A DNA stretch of 64,000 nt from Desulfolutivibrio sulfodismutans DSM 3696 (GCF_013376455.1 NZ_CP045504.1:3989001-4053000); one strand, 5' to 3'; positions 35,419 to 45,570 are shown, counted from the stretch's first letter. Made by a program: numbers and translations. The notes: generated by a model from the sequence alone, not told the origin.

Positions 35419-36885
35419 TCAGGACGTGCCGCCGGAGGCGTCTTCGGGCTGGTCCGAGGCGTGGGCATGGGGAAAAAGGGGCAGCGTCAGGGTGAACACG
35501 GCCCGGCCCGCATCGTGGGCATAGGCCAGGGAGCCGCCCATGTCCTGGGCCAGCCGTCTGGCCAGGGCCAGTCCTGGGCCGGTCCCGCTTTCCTCGAAGG
35601 GCAGAAACAGCCGCTCGGGCTCCCTGGCCGGTTGGGCCTCGGGGTAAGCCACGGTCAGTCGGGAAAAGGTGTCGTCGGACCAGGCCGTCACGTCCATGGT
35701 CCCGCCCCGGGGCATGTGCGCCGCGCCGTGGCGCACCATGGCCGTCACCACCTGGCCCAAAAGCAGGGGGTCTTCCTCCACGGCGGTGACGGCCCGGGAA
35801 AAATCCGTGCGGCACACGACGTCGCGGCCGACGAGTTCGGGGGACAGGGCCTCCAGAACCTGGGCGATCACCCCGCCCATTCCCAGGCACACCGGATGCT
35901 GGTCCGCCGGTTGCAGATAGGTCCGGATGCGGTCCACCAGGGCCTCCAGGCGGGCCGCCTCGGCCAGGATGATCTCGGTCTCGTGGGCCTCGGGGTGGCG
36001 GTCGTGGAGCCTTTTGGCGAACCCGGCGATGGAGAACAGGGGGTTTCGGATTTCATGGGCCACTTCGGCGGATATGGCCCCCAGGGTCTTGAGTTTTTCC
36101 TGCTGCACCATGAGCCGCTCCAACTCCACCCGGTCGGTGATGTCGATGAGCAGGCCTTCCACCAGCATGCCGTCGCCCTCGGGGGCCTCCGTGGCCGACA
36201 TGACCTTGAGGATGCAGTGCGTGATGGTTCCGTCCGGGCGTAGAAAGCGGCAGTCGAGGGACAGGGGGCGGGAAACCCCGGAAAAAGCCTGGCCGATGAC
36301 GTCGCGGATGGCCTGGCGGTCGTCGGCGTGGGCCTGTTGCACGAACCAGCCGGGAACCGCCAGGGCTGTGGCCCGGGACTGGCCGAACATGGCGCGGCAG
36401 TTTTTATTGACGAATTCCAGTGTCAGATCCGGGCGCAGGGCGAAGACCAGAAGCGGCAGGTTCTGGACCAACTCGAAATAGCGGGCCTCGGCCCGCAGCA
36501 TGCGCCGCTGGGTCTCGGCGGCGGTGATGGCCGCCTGGGCGGCGTGGTCCAGCAGTTCGTAGCTTTCGATGGGTTTGACGATGAAGTCCGTGGCCCCGCG
36601 CCGGAAGCTCTCCACCACGTCGCGCACCTCGCCCCGCCCGGAGATGACCACCACCGGCGGAGGGTCGGCGACATGGGCCAGTTCGGCCAAAAATCCGAAT
36701 CCGTCCAGCACGGGCATGCGCAGGTCGAGCAGGATCAGGTCCGGCCGCTGTTTCTCCAACAGACCCAGGGCCTGACGGCCATTTTCGGCCTGGGCCGTCT
36801 GGTATCCCGAATGGGAAAGCCACAGGGAGACGCTTTCGCGCAGGGTGGGATCGTCGTCGACGATCAGGACCAGGGGACTTTTCAC
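35419..36885 (-). CDS. Receiver-PAS-histidine kinase with degenerate ATP-binding domain
   Basis: A 488-residue soluble signalling protein in reversed order: receiver first (about 5-120, acidic pocket IVDDD, Asp54 in LILLDLRMP, Lys104), PAS (about 135-255), HisKA with His277 (AEVAHEIRNPLFSIAGF), then an ATPase domain. In the last domain the N box, normally N..xNA, reads VVTAMVRHGAAHM, and the DxGxG G1 box is missing, while the G2 loop SGTGPGLALARRLAQDMGG survives. ATP binding is therefore doubtful. The start is probably the GTG at 36885; an ATG at 36963 would add 26 residues of no known domain. Followed by fkbM. Confidence 0.82.
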   Translation of the reverse strand: MKSPLVLIVDDDPTLRESVSLWLSHSGYQTAQAENGRQALGLLEKQRPDLILLDLRMPVLDGFGFLAELAHVADPPPVVVISGRGEVRDVVESFRRGATDFIVKPIESYELLDHAAQAAITAAETQRRMLRAEARYFELVQNLPLLVFALRPDLTLEFVNKNCRAMFGQSRATALAVPGWFVQQAHADDRQAIRDVIGQAFSGVSRPLSLDCRFLRPDGTITHCILKVMSATEAPEGDGMLVEGLLIDITDRVELERLMVQQEKLKTLGAISAEVAHEIRNPLFSIAGFAKRLHDRHPEAHETEIILAEAARLEALVDRIRTYLQPADQHPVCLGMGGVIAQVLEALSPELVGRDVVCRTDFSRAVTAVEEDPLLLGQVVTAMVRHGAAHMPRGGTMDVTAWSDDTFSRLTVAYPEAQPAREPERLFLPFEESGTGPGLALARRLAQDMGGSLAYAHDAGRAVFTLTLPLFPHAHASDQPEDASGGTS

Positions 36886-37236
36886 GCGCGCTGGGCATCC
36901 TTGTGGAGGTGTGGGAACGGGACGGCCTGTGCCTTTTATGCCGGGTTGCCGGGGAAACGGCAAGGGGGCGGCCGCCGTCGGTCGGCTGTCGCCCCGGGTG
37001 GTGTCGCCGTGGTGGCATCGGACAAGAATGTTGCATGCCGAAATCCGGCGTGTCTGTGAAAATTATGTTGCAAAAATGTCAAAATTTACCTATACGCACT
37101 CCACCCGAACGGCGCCGGTGGGCGCGGCGCGGACATCGCTTCTCGTTTTCAGGACAGACGATGCCCGTGACCCCCGGAGCCTGTGCAGGGGAAACACGGC
37201 CGCGCGGCGGCCAACACTTTCAAGGGGGGGTTATCT
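36886..37236. other. Divergent regulatory region, kinase / amtB
   Basis: 351 bp between divergent genes; contains the amtB promoter at 37068-37096. No coding remnants. A tight sigma-54 site (TGGCAC-N5-TTGC) was looked for and not found. Confidence 0.5.
37068..37096 (+). promoter_or_regulatory. Probable amtB promoter
   Basis: TTGCAA (37068-37073), 17-bp spacer, TATACG (37091-37096), four of six matches in each hexamer, in the only AT-rich stretch of the spacer. It would give a leader of about 135 nt. Confidence 0.42.
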
Positions 37237-38812
<1,576 letters not shown>

Positions 38813-38822
38813 GACAAAGTCC

Positions 38823-38849
38823 CCGGGAGAGGGCGCCGCCCTCTCCCGG
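38823..38849. terminator. Strong hairpin after glnK
   Basis: Perfect 12-bp stem CCGGGAGAGGGC / GCCCTCTCCCGG with loop GCC, starting 11 bp after the glnK stop. No T run, so it is an RNA-stabilizing or attenuating structure rather than a classic terminator. Confidence 0.6.
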
Positions 38850-38860
38850 ACCCTCTCCCG

Positions 38861-38883
38861 CCGGGGGGAATCATTCCCCCCGG
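38861..38883. repeat. Second hairpin in the glnK-glnD spacer
   Basis: Perfect 11-bp stem CCGGGGGGAAT / ATTCCCCCCGG with a one-base loop; REP-like in form. Confidence 0.7.
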
Positions 38884-38896
38884 ACCCCCCGAACGG

Positions 38897-38958
38897 GGTT
38901 TCTCATACGGCCAGGGGCCTGGGAGCATGCTCCCAGGCCCCTGGCCGTATGAGAAACC
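38897..38958. repeat. Perfect 62-bp palindrome between glnK and glnD
   Basis: Each 31-base arm (38897-38927 and 38928-38958) is the exact reverse complement of the other, with no loop; the centre is GCATGC. The left arm begins GGTTTCTCATACGGCCAG. It could extrude as a cruciform or act as a two-sided binding site. It lies 62 bp upstream of the glnD start. Confidence 0.95.
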
Positions 38959-39019
38959 GGTGCGGGGCGCAGGCGGGCGTGCTCCACCGGAGCGAAGCCG
39001 TCGGAGGCCATAAGCACCC

Positions 39020-41665
39020 ATGACCATTCCCGATCATCTGCCCCAGAGCGCCCGGGCCTTCGCGGCCTCGCGCCAGGCCCTTTTCGCCGATCTCGACGCC
39101 GGGAGGACCGGCGCCGGGTTCGTGGCCGCCCTGTCGGATCTGGCCGACCGCTATTTCGGCGAACGGCTGGCCGAATTCGGCCGCGGCGCCAGAGGAGGCG
39201 GGGAATTTTCCCTTGTGGCTGTCGGCGGCTACGGGCGGCGGGAACTGTGTCCTTTCTCGGATCTGGACGTGCTGCTGCTGTTTCCCGGAGAGCCGCCCGG
39301 GTGGGCCGGGGAACTGGCCCGGTTTCTGTTTTTTCCCCTGTGGGATTTGGGCCTCGAGATCGGGCACGGGGTGCGCGGCGTGGACGCCTGCCTGGATCTG
39401 GCCCGAAGCGATCATCAGGTCTTGGCGTCGTTTCTGGACGCCCGGCATCTGTGGGGCGACGTCCGGGTCTTCGCAGAGCTTGCCGCGCGCATGTCCCGGG
39501 AGGTCTTCCCCGAGCGGCGGGCGGCCTTCGCCCTGTGGCTGGCCGAGGCCAACATCGGCCGCGGCCGGGTGCACGGCGAGGCCGGGGCGCTCCTGGAGCC
39601 GCAGCTCAAGGAGGGCCTGGGGGGGCTTCGCGACGCGCATCAGGTGCGCTGGCTGTCGCATCTGGCCGATCTGGCCGGGGGCTATCAATCCCCGGCGGCC
39701 GAGGCGTTCGCGGCCTTGTCCCGTGATGCGGCGTTCCTGCTTGTGGTCCGCTGCCATCTGCACCGTATCGGCAACCGCAAGTCCGACAAGCTGCCCTTCG
39801 AGGTCCAGGAGCACATCGCCGCCAGACTGGGCTTTACGGAAAAAGACGGGGCGCTTGGGGTGGAGGTGTTTCTGGCCGAGCTTTTGCGGCGCATGTCCCG
39901 GGTGAAAAATCTGCGCGAGGCCTTGTGGCCGGGGCTGGCCGTGGCCCTGGGGGCCCTGTCCGACCGTCCCCCGGAGGTGGTGGGCGACGGCGTGGCCAAG
40001 GGGCCGTCCGGGCTGGATTTCGCCCCGGGGCTGAGCGATGCCCAGGCCTTTTCCCGGTTGTTTCTGCTTTTCGGCACGGCCGTGCGCACGGGCGAGCCCC
40101 TGGCCTTTTCCGCCGTGCGCCGGGCTCGGGAACTGGCTTTTCGGCACGGGGACCGGCTGTGCGCCGACCCGGCGGCCCTGGCCTCCCTGGTGGGCATCCT
40201 GGCCGCCGACGCCTCGGGCCGGGTGGCCGAGGCCCTGTTCGAATCCGGGGTGCTGTCGGCCATGCTGCCGGAATTCGCCCGGGTGGGGCATCTGGTCAAA
40301 TTCGACCTGTACCATGTGCATCCCGTGGGCCGACACAGCCTGGAGGCCGTGCGGCGGCTGGCCGAGGCCGGGGCCTTTCCCGAGAGCCGCTACCATGCGC
40401 TTTTTACCAGCGTGGCCCACCTGGACCGCTTGATCCTGGGCGCGCTGTTTCACGACATCGGCAAGGGACTTGGCGGGGAGCACGCCGAGAAGGGGGCGGG
40501 CATCGCCCGGTCGGCCCTGGCCCGGTTCGGCGTGGACCCGGAGACCGTGGAGGAAGTGGCCTTTTTGGTGCGCGAGCACCTCTTTCTGGCGGACACGGCC
40601 TCGCGCCGCGACCTGTCCGACCGCGACGTGGCCGCCGCCTGCGCTGCCCGGGCCGGGACCATGGACCGCCTGAACATGCTATTGCTTTTGACCTATGCCG
40701 ATGCCCGGGCCACAGGGCCGTCCGCCTGGACGGGATGGAAGGAAAGCCTGGTCTGGGAGCTGTACCGGCGCACGGCCCGAATGCTTTCCGAGGGCAACCT
40801 TTTCGACGAGCACGACGCCGGACGCATGCTGCGCACCCGGGACCGGGTCCGGGCCGCCGCCCGGGGGATCATGCCCGAGGCCGAGGTCGAGGCCTGTCTG
40901 GACCAGATGCCGCCGCGCTATCTGATCATCCTGGATGTCGCCGACATCACCCGGCACCTGGGGCTGGTGGCCAGGTTGCGCCAGGAGGCCAGGGATCTGG
41001 CGGTGCGCCTGCCCCGGGGCCGGGCCGGGGCGGCAGGGGAAGAGGCTGCCGGATATGCCCCGGGGGCGGTGGTCTTGGAGGCCCGGCCCGCGCCCGGGGG
41101 GGCCGGGCATGAGCTCACGGTGGCGGCCATGGAGACGCCGGGGCTTTTCGCGGTCCTGGCCGGGGTCTTGGCCCTGCATGACGTGAACATCCTGTCGGCG
41201 GAGGTGTTTTTGTGGGGGGACGGCACGGCCATCTACGTCTTCGGGGTGTCGGACCCGCCGGACGCCCTGTATGCCGAGGAGTTGTGGACCCGGGTGGGGG
41301 GGGCGGTGCGCTATGCGCTTTTGGGCAGGCTGGCCCTGGAATACCGCCTGGACCAGAAACGTCGGTCGCCTCTCGCCTGCCGACAGGGACAACCGGGAGG
41401 GCCGGTGGCCGTGCAGGTGGAAAATAAGACCTCGGCCCTGTATACGCTCATTGAGATTTCGGCCCCGGATCGCCTGGGGCTTTTGTACGACATCGCCCAT
41501 GTCATGGCGGGCCTGCGCCTGGAGGTGCGGCTGGCCAAGGTGGACACCCTGGGGGAGCGGGCCCGCGACGTGTTCTACGTGCGCGGGGCCGACGGCAAAA
41601 AGATCGAAGACGAGGGGCAGGCCCGGGAGATCGAGGCCGCGCTCATGCACCGGCTGGGGTGTTGA
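39020..41665 (+). CDS. glnD: PII uridylyltransferase / uridylyl-removing enzyme
   Basis: An 881-residue bifunctional enzyme that uridylylates PII at low glutamine and reverses it at high glutamine. Nucleotidyltransferase motif GGYGRRELCPFSDLDVLLLF (Gly/Ser-Asp-x-Asp), HD phosphohydrolase motif near residue 478 (FHDIGKGLGGEHAEKG), and two C-terminal ACT domains (about 690-760 and 800-875; MAGLRLEVRLAKVDTLGERA). Length and domain order match GlnD. It follows the palindromic spacer, and its substrate gene is just upstream. Confidence 0.95.
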   Translation: MTIPDHLPQSARAFAASRQALFADLDAGRTGAGFVAALSDLADRYFGERLAEFGRGARGGGEFSLVAVGGYGRRELCPFSDLDVLLLFPGEPPGWAGELARFLFFPLWDLGLEIGHGVRGVDACLDLARSDHQVLASFLDARHLWGDVRVFAELAARMSREVFPERRAAFALWLAEANIGRGRVHGEAGALLEPQLKEGLGGLRDAHQVRWLSHLADLAGGYQSPAAEAFAALSRDAAFLLVVRCHLHRIGNRKSDKLPFEVQEHIAARLGFTEKDGALGVEVFLAELLRRMSRVKNLREALWPGLAVALGALSDRPPEVVGDGVAKGPSGLDFAPGLSDAQAFSRLFLLFGTAVRTGEPLAFSAVRRARELAFRHGDRLCADPAALASLVGILAADASGRVAEALFESGVLSAMLPEFARVGHLVKFDLYHVHPVGRHSLEAVRRLAEAGAFPESRYHALFTSVAHLDRLILGALFHDIGKGLGGEHAEKGAGIARSALARFGVDPETVEEVAFLVREHLFLADTASRRDLSDRDVAAACAARAGTMDRLNMLLLLTYADARATGPSAWTGWKESLVWELYRRTARMLSEGNLFDEHDAGRMLRTRDRVRAAARGIMPEAEVEACLDQMPPRYLIILDVADITRHLGLVARLRQEARDLAVRLPRGRAGAAGEEAAGYAPGAVVLEARPAPGGAGHELTVAAMETPGLFAVLAGVLALHDVNILSAEVFLWGDGTAIYVFGVSDPPDALYAEELWTRVGGAVRYALLGRLALEYRLDQKRRSPLACRQGQPGGPVAVQVENKTSALYTLIEISAPDRLGLLYDIAHVMAGLRLEVRLAKVDTLGERARDVFYVRGADGKKIEDEGQAREIEAALMHRLGC

Positions 41666-41695
41666 CGCCGACGGATTGACCCGCGCCCGGGACGC

Positions 41696-41971
41696 TCAGA
41701 CCGTGCCGAATCTGGATGCCGCCGGGGCCGGTGCGCCGCGCAAAAGCCCTTCGGTGCTCAAATCCTCGTCGATGTCCGGCCAGTGGATGCCGTAGCCGCC
41801 CCCGCAGATCTCGAAACGCTGCCGGGCCGATTCCTTGGCGGACAGCAGCCGGGGATACCAGGCCAGAGGGACCGAGATGGTCCGGCCGTCCATGAGGTCC
41901 ACCACCAGGCTATCCGGAGTCATGCGGACCTCCTTGACCCGTTCATCGGCCGCGGGCGCCAAAATACCCAT
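41696..41971 (-). CDS. DUF2442 family protein
   Basis: A 91-residue protein of the DUF2442 family: the fold stretch VKEVRMTPDSLVVDLMDGRT, ISVPLAWYPRLLSAKESARQ and GGGYGIHWPDIDEDLSTEGL is its signature. Function unknown. It overlaps the upstream DUF4160 gene by 29 bp; the two families occur together repeatedly and have been considered a toxin-antitoxin-like unit, with DUF4160 as the candidate toxin. The start at 41971 begins the conserved region. Confidence 0.82.
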   Translation of the reverse strand: MGILAPAADERVKEVRMTPDSLVVDLMDGRTISVPLAWYPRLLSAKESARQRFEICGGGYGIHWPDIDEDLSTEGLLRGAPAPAASRFGTV

Positions 41972-42188
41972 GCCATGCCTCCTTGAGATGTGCCTTGTGG
42001 GTTTCCACGAATTCGTGCAGCCGCCGGAGCTCCTGCGGAGAGAAACCGAAATTTCTGGCCAGGCTGACGGGCTCCAGCCAGAATTTGGCCGACAGTGCGC
42101 CTCGGTCCACATGCACATGCCCGGGTTCGTTGGGCTCATGGCTGAAGAAATAATACCGGTAGGGGCCGTCGCGCAAGACTGTGGGCAT
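41943..42188 (-). CDS. DUF4160 family protein
   Basis: An 81-residue protein of the DUF4160 family. Signature: MPTVLRDGPYRYYFFSHEPN, then EPGHVHVDRG and AKFWLEPVSLARN, FSPQELRRLHEFVETHK. No catalytic residue is established for the family. Translationally linked to the DUF2442 gene; the pair may work together, by comparison with similar pairs elsewhere. Flanked by glnD and a peroxiredoxin gene on the opposite strand. Confidence 0.84.
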   Translation of the reverse strand: MPTVLRDGPYRYYFFSHEPNEPGHVHVDRGALSAKFWLEPVSLARNFGFSPQELRRLHEFVETHKAHLKEAWHGYFGARGR

Positions 42189-42385
42189 GATGTCCTCGCC
42201 GAGTGGCGTGGTGCGCCGGGCAAGAGTCGTTTTTTTACCCCATGCCTCAATTCGCGGGCCGGGGCAATCGCAAGCGTTCATTCCTGCGAGGCCGCCCGGG
42301 CCGTCTTGACGCCGCCCCGGCCCGCCGGATACATGACGGACCATGAGCGCATGCCGCCGTCCGGCGGCCATTTTGGAGGTGATCC

Positions 42386-43048
42386 ATGGACCAGGCTGAA
42401 TCCAGCGACGCCCAGCCGCGTATGCCCCGTATCGGCGAACCAGCCCCGGCTTTCGAGGCCGAAACCACCCAGGGCGATCTGCGCCTGGACGATTACGCCG
42501 GAAGCTGGTTGGTTTTTTTCTCCCACCCGGCGGATTTCACCCCGGTATGCACCACGGAATTTCTGGCCTTCGCCAAGCTGTATCCGGCATTCAAGGAAAA
42601 CGGCTGCGAGCTTTTGGGCCTGTCCACGGATTCGGTCTATTCCCACATCGCCTGGGTGCGCAACATTGAGACCGTCTTCGGGGTCAGGATCGCCTTCCCC
42701 ATCGTGGCCGACGCCGGGCGCGAGGTGGCCCGGGCCTACGGCATGATCATGCCTGCGGAGTCGGGCACCGAGGCCGTGCGCACGGTGTTCGTCATCGACG
42801 ACCGGCAGATTGTGCGCGCCGTGCTCTCCTACCCCATGACCACCGGCCGCAGCGTGGACGAGATTTTGCGGCTGGTCCAGGCCCTGCGGGCCACGGACAG
42901 GCACGGCGTGGCCACCCCGGCCGGTTGGCTGCCCGGGGACAAGGTCATCGTGGCCCCTCCGCGCACCCAGGAGATGGCCGAGGAACGCGTGAAGGCCGGT
43001 GATCCGGATTGCCGGGACTGGTATTTCTGCCTGAGAACCCCGGGGTGA
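42386..43048 (+). CDS. Peroxiredoxin, 1-Cys (Prx6) type
   Basis: A 220-residue thiol peroxidase. Peroxidatic Cys55 in PADFTPVCTTEF, with the supporting Thr52; the Prx6-type C-terminal extension (LVQALRATDRHGVATPAGWL) is present. It ends CRDWYFC, so two further cysteines (209, 215) are available to resolve Cys55, unlike strict 1-Cys enzymes. Reduces hydrogen peroxide or alkyl peroxides; in a strict anaerobe it would protect during oxygen exposure. The start at 42386 follows a GGAGGTGATCC site. Confidence 0.93.
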   Translation: MDQAESSDAQPRMPRIGEPAPAFEAETTQGDLRLDDYAGSWLVFFSHPADFTPVCTTEFLAFAKLYPAFKENGCELLGLSTDSVYSHIAWVRNIETVFGVRIAFPIVADAGREVARAYGMIMPAESGTEAVRTVFVIDDRQIVRAVLSYPMTTGRSVDEILRLVQALRATDRHGVATPAGWLPGDKVIVAPPRTQEMAEERVKAGDPDCRDWYFCLRTPG

Positions 43049-43114
43049 TCTGTATTTTGTTTGTATTTTAAACTTTTTCTAGATGTTGAACGTAGGATTA
43101 CTGCCATTTCGTAG

Positions 43115-43282
43115 ACCATATTTGCCTTCCTAAAGCAACACAAGCTGAATGTATCCCAGCTAAATCTGGAGAGCTTGCCAGAAAGTCAGACAAAGAATGC
43201 AAGTATTTATGAGGAAGAAATATTTGAGAAGTGTAGTCAGTGCAGAAGTATTAATAGTCCCCGATTATATATGATTGTATAG
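43115..43282 (+). other. Short AT-rich open stretch upstream of the HEPN gene
   Basis: A 55-codon open frame (from a stop at 43112 to TAG at 43280) that reads, in part, FLKQHKLNVSQLNLESLPES and ends SPRLYMIV. No ATG start; it could be a remnant of a gene or a small coupled ORF. It ends 16 bp before the likely GTG of the HEPN gene. AT-rich like that gene, unlike the flanking genome. Confidence 0.3.
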
Positions 43283-43298
43283 CTGGGCGGAGTGCTTA

Positions 43299-44810
43299 GT
43301 GATCGATAAAATTGTATTTACAATTGACAGTTGCTCAGAAAATGGCGATGAATTTGGGTTAAATGAAGCAATTGAATGCTGCTACAACTATCTTGATAGC
43401 TTGAATGACTGTGATTGTGATGTGCCCTTGGTGCATTATTTCGTCGCTAATGCATATTCGGCAATAAGGGACATCGAAAAGAGTAGAGGGAATATATCTG
43501 ACTGGGATTGGGAGAATGACGCGCGAAGCAAGGAATTACTACATCTTAGAAAATGTATCTCGAGTAGTTCATTCAAACAATTAGATAAAACTAGGCAGTG
43601 CCAAGCTCTTACAAACTTAGCAAATTTGCTCAGTAACACCGGACGACCAATACAGGCCATAAAAATATGGAATAGAGCAATCGAGGTAGACAGTTTTTTT
43701 TCAATGGCAATTTTCAACAAGGCCCTTGGGCTACATTCATATGCCGGGTTATTGTTTGATGATGGCCATAAGTTTTTGTTTTTTCAAGAGATATATAAGA
43801 TATATCGCCTTGCAAACGAGCCAAAATATTTATTTGGTCTCGAGCAATTTTCAGCCAAGTCCATCACTGGAATGGCTTCTGAATTCTGTACATGGTGGAG
43901 TTCGAACAAAAGTGAAATAGCAGAACAACTTAAAATGTATCATAATTATATAAGTGACTATGATGAAAGCCTGGGAAACTCAAAAGAGGAAGTTGCTTAC
44001 AGAAATTGGTGTCTGGAACATATTCTATTTATTAATCCCCTCAACGATCTCGGCCGCTACAAACTTGCAGGTCGGGATATATGTTTTATCCCGTCAATGA
44101 CTCTTAAAGTTGGCGAAGGCCCTTTTTTGCAAGCACTATATCAGCAAATGGTTCATGAATATGGATCATCCCGGTATCTTTTTTATCAAGCATTGCAAAA
44201 CAAACGCGATTCTCATTTTTGCATGTCTGACATATTTTATGTGGATACATCCGATAGCCCTCAGCATGGTTATTGGATTGATATGATAAAGGCATCGTTT
44301 AAAATTATTTATGGAATATTTGACAAAATTGGAACTTTTATCAGTAAATACTATACAGTAGAGTCTAAAGCAGTTTACTTCAAGACAATTTGGTATAAAA
44401 AACAAAAAAAAGAAAATGGCTTGTTGGACATATTTACGGCAGCGGAAAATCATGTCTTCAGGGGGCTCTATTGGCTGAGTAAAGATTTGATGGGTGATTT
44501 AGATGAAACAAATGGTTCCGAATTTTGTGTAGAACCTGCTGCAAGAAAGATTGCATTGCTGAGAAACAGGATGGAACACGGATATGTTAGGGTAATAGAT
44601 GAAAATAATCATCCTAGTTCGCTAGATTCGGATTTTGCCATGGTAATCACCCTAGATGAGCTCGTAAATAAAACTTATGATTTGTTTAGCTTGGTTCGCG
44701 AAGCGCTAATGTGTTTGGCGATGGCTGTAAATGGTGAAGAAATCAACAAAACAAATTCGACGGATGGTCATGTTTTCAGCATTGGATTGCCAATTTCAAA
44801 GAATATGTAA
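43299..44810 (+). CDS. LA2681-like HEPN-domain protein
   Basis: A 503-residue protein. The N-terminal half is helical with a TPR-like repeat (QALTNLANLLSNTGRPIQAI, IKIWNRAIEVDS); the C-terminal part resembles the LA2681 group of HEPN domains, with the RxxxxH motif RNRMEH (Arg422, His427) that forms the nuclease site in HEPN RNases. HEPN proteins often act in defence or as toxins. The likely start is a GTG at 43299 with GGAG 6 bases upstream; a TTG at 43275 has none. Codon use is strongly AT-rich, marking a horizontally acquired island between two GC-rich blocks. No antitoxin partner is obvious next to it. Confidence 0.7.
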   Translation: MIDKIVFTIDSCSENGDEFGLNEAIECCYNYLDSLNDCDCDVPLVHYFVANAYSAIRDIEKSRGNISDWDWENDARSKELLHLRKCISSSSFKQLDKTRQCQALTNLANLLSNTGRPIQAIKIWNRAIEVDSFFSMAIFNKALGLHSYAGLLFDDGHKFLFFQEIYKIYRLANEPKYLFGLEQFSAKSITGMASEFCTWWSSNKSEIAEQLKMYHNYISDYDESLGNSKEEVAYRNWCLEHILFINPLNDLGRYKLAGRDICFIPSMTLKVGEGPFLQALYQQMVHEYGSSRYLFYQALQNKRDSHFCMSDIFYVDTSDSPQHGYWIDMIKASFKIIYGIFDKIGTFISKYYTVESKAVYFKTIWYKKQKKENGLLDIFTAAENHVFRGLYWLSKDLMGDLDETNGSEFCVEPAARKIALLRNRMEHGYVRVIDENNHPSSLDSDFAMVITLDELVNKTYDLFSLVREALMCLAMAVNGEEINKTNSTDGHVFSIGLPISKNM

Positions 44811-44845
44811 AGGAGTTGAGTGTCCTCGGTAACAAAAGGAGCTAT

Positions 44846-45118
44846 ATGGGGGGTGTTAATTGTGCCGAGGTAATTTTTGGGATGGTTTTATCTCCAAATC
44901 TGGTGACGCCGCAATCAAGAGCATTACACAGAGTCTTTTCCGGCGTACCTGGCATTGCCGCCAGCGTCCGTTCGGCTCCGGGTCGGCGAACGAAAGCGAA
45001 CCCGCCGGACGCAATTTTCGTTATCACGGCCGATATCCGCCCGGCGGCGAAACCACGGGAGCACCATAGTCATGGCCTGCGTCAAACCAAACGGCGAACT
45101 GACCACGGCGGCCCTTGA
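44846..45118 (+). CDS. Candidate small ORF downstream of the HEPN gene
   Basis: A 90-residue frame with an excellent ribosome site (AAAGGAG, 5 bases before ATG at 44846) but no recognizable domain. Its second half crosses from the AT-rich island into GC-rich DNA and overlaps the next gene in another frame, as would happen if the island junction truncated a gene. Coding status is uncertain. Confidence 0.3.
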   Translation: MGGVNCAEVIFGMVLSPNLVTPQSRALHRVFSGVPGIAASVRSAPGRRTKANPPDAIFVITADIRPAAKPREHHSHGLRQTKRRTDHGGP

Positions 45119-45293
45119 GGTTCTGGCCAGCCTCGCCGCCCCGGCCACGGACCAGGAAGTGGCCGCGGCCGTTTCCCGGCCCGTGCATCAGGCCCGGGCC
45201 ATCCTGCGCGAACTGATCAAGATCGATCTGGCAGTCCGCGACGGGGATCTGTACCGGATCACCCCGGCCGGGCGGACCCGGCTCGGCGGTTGA
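45072..45293 (+). CDS. Small winged-helix-like protein
   Basis: A 73-residue protein with a compact helix-turn-helix/wing pattern: ALEVLASLAAPATDQEVAAA, VSRPVHQARAILRELIKIDL, then the wing AVRDGDLYRITPAGRTRL. It resembles the DNA-binding core of DprA/MarR-like winged helices but has no sensor. Start fits the onset of the domain. Function unknown. Confidence 0.6.
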   Translation: MACVKPNGELTTAALEVLASLAAPATDQEVAAAVSRPVHQARAILRELIKIDLAVRDGDLYRITPAGRTRLGG

Positions 45294-45570
45294 CGCCTGG
45301 GCCGGAACCGGCGGGCTGCTGTCCCGGCGACCGGCCTCTGCGATAACGATCCCCGCAAGCCGGGGAAACGGGTGTTTCTTCCAAAATACACAGGGGTGTT
45401 TCGGGAAGGCCAGGGCTTCAGGCGGGTTCGGCGGACACAAGACTGGACGCCGCAGCGAATCGGCATTACCTCCCTGGCACGGGCATTCTGTCCGGCGGTC
45501 TGTATTTTGCAATCGTTCATGGCGTGCTCGACCGCCAGACCCGCAAGGTCCGGGGCGATGGGGCGGGAAT

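Noticed and set aside
37036-37075. Sigma-54 promoter for amtB (TGGCAT...TTGC)
   Set aside because: GG and GC elements are at the wrong spacing (11 bp rather than 10), and other TTGCA sites lack the GG. A sigma-70-like pair fits better.
38903-40579. 558-codon minus-strand frame over glnD
   Set aside because: Opposite the conserved nucleotidyltransferase and HD motifs; it also runs through the palindrome. Not a gene.
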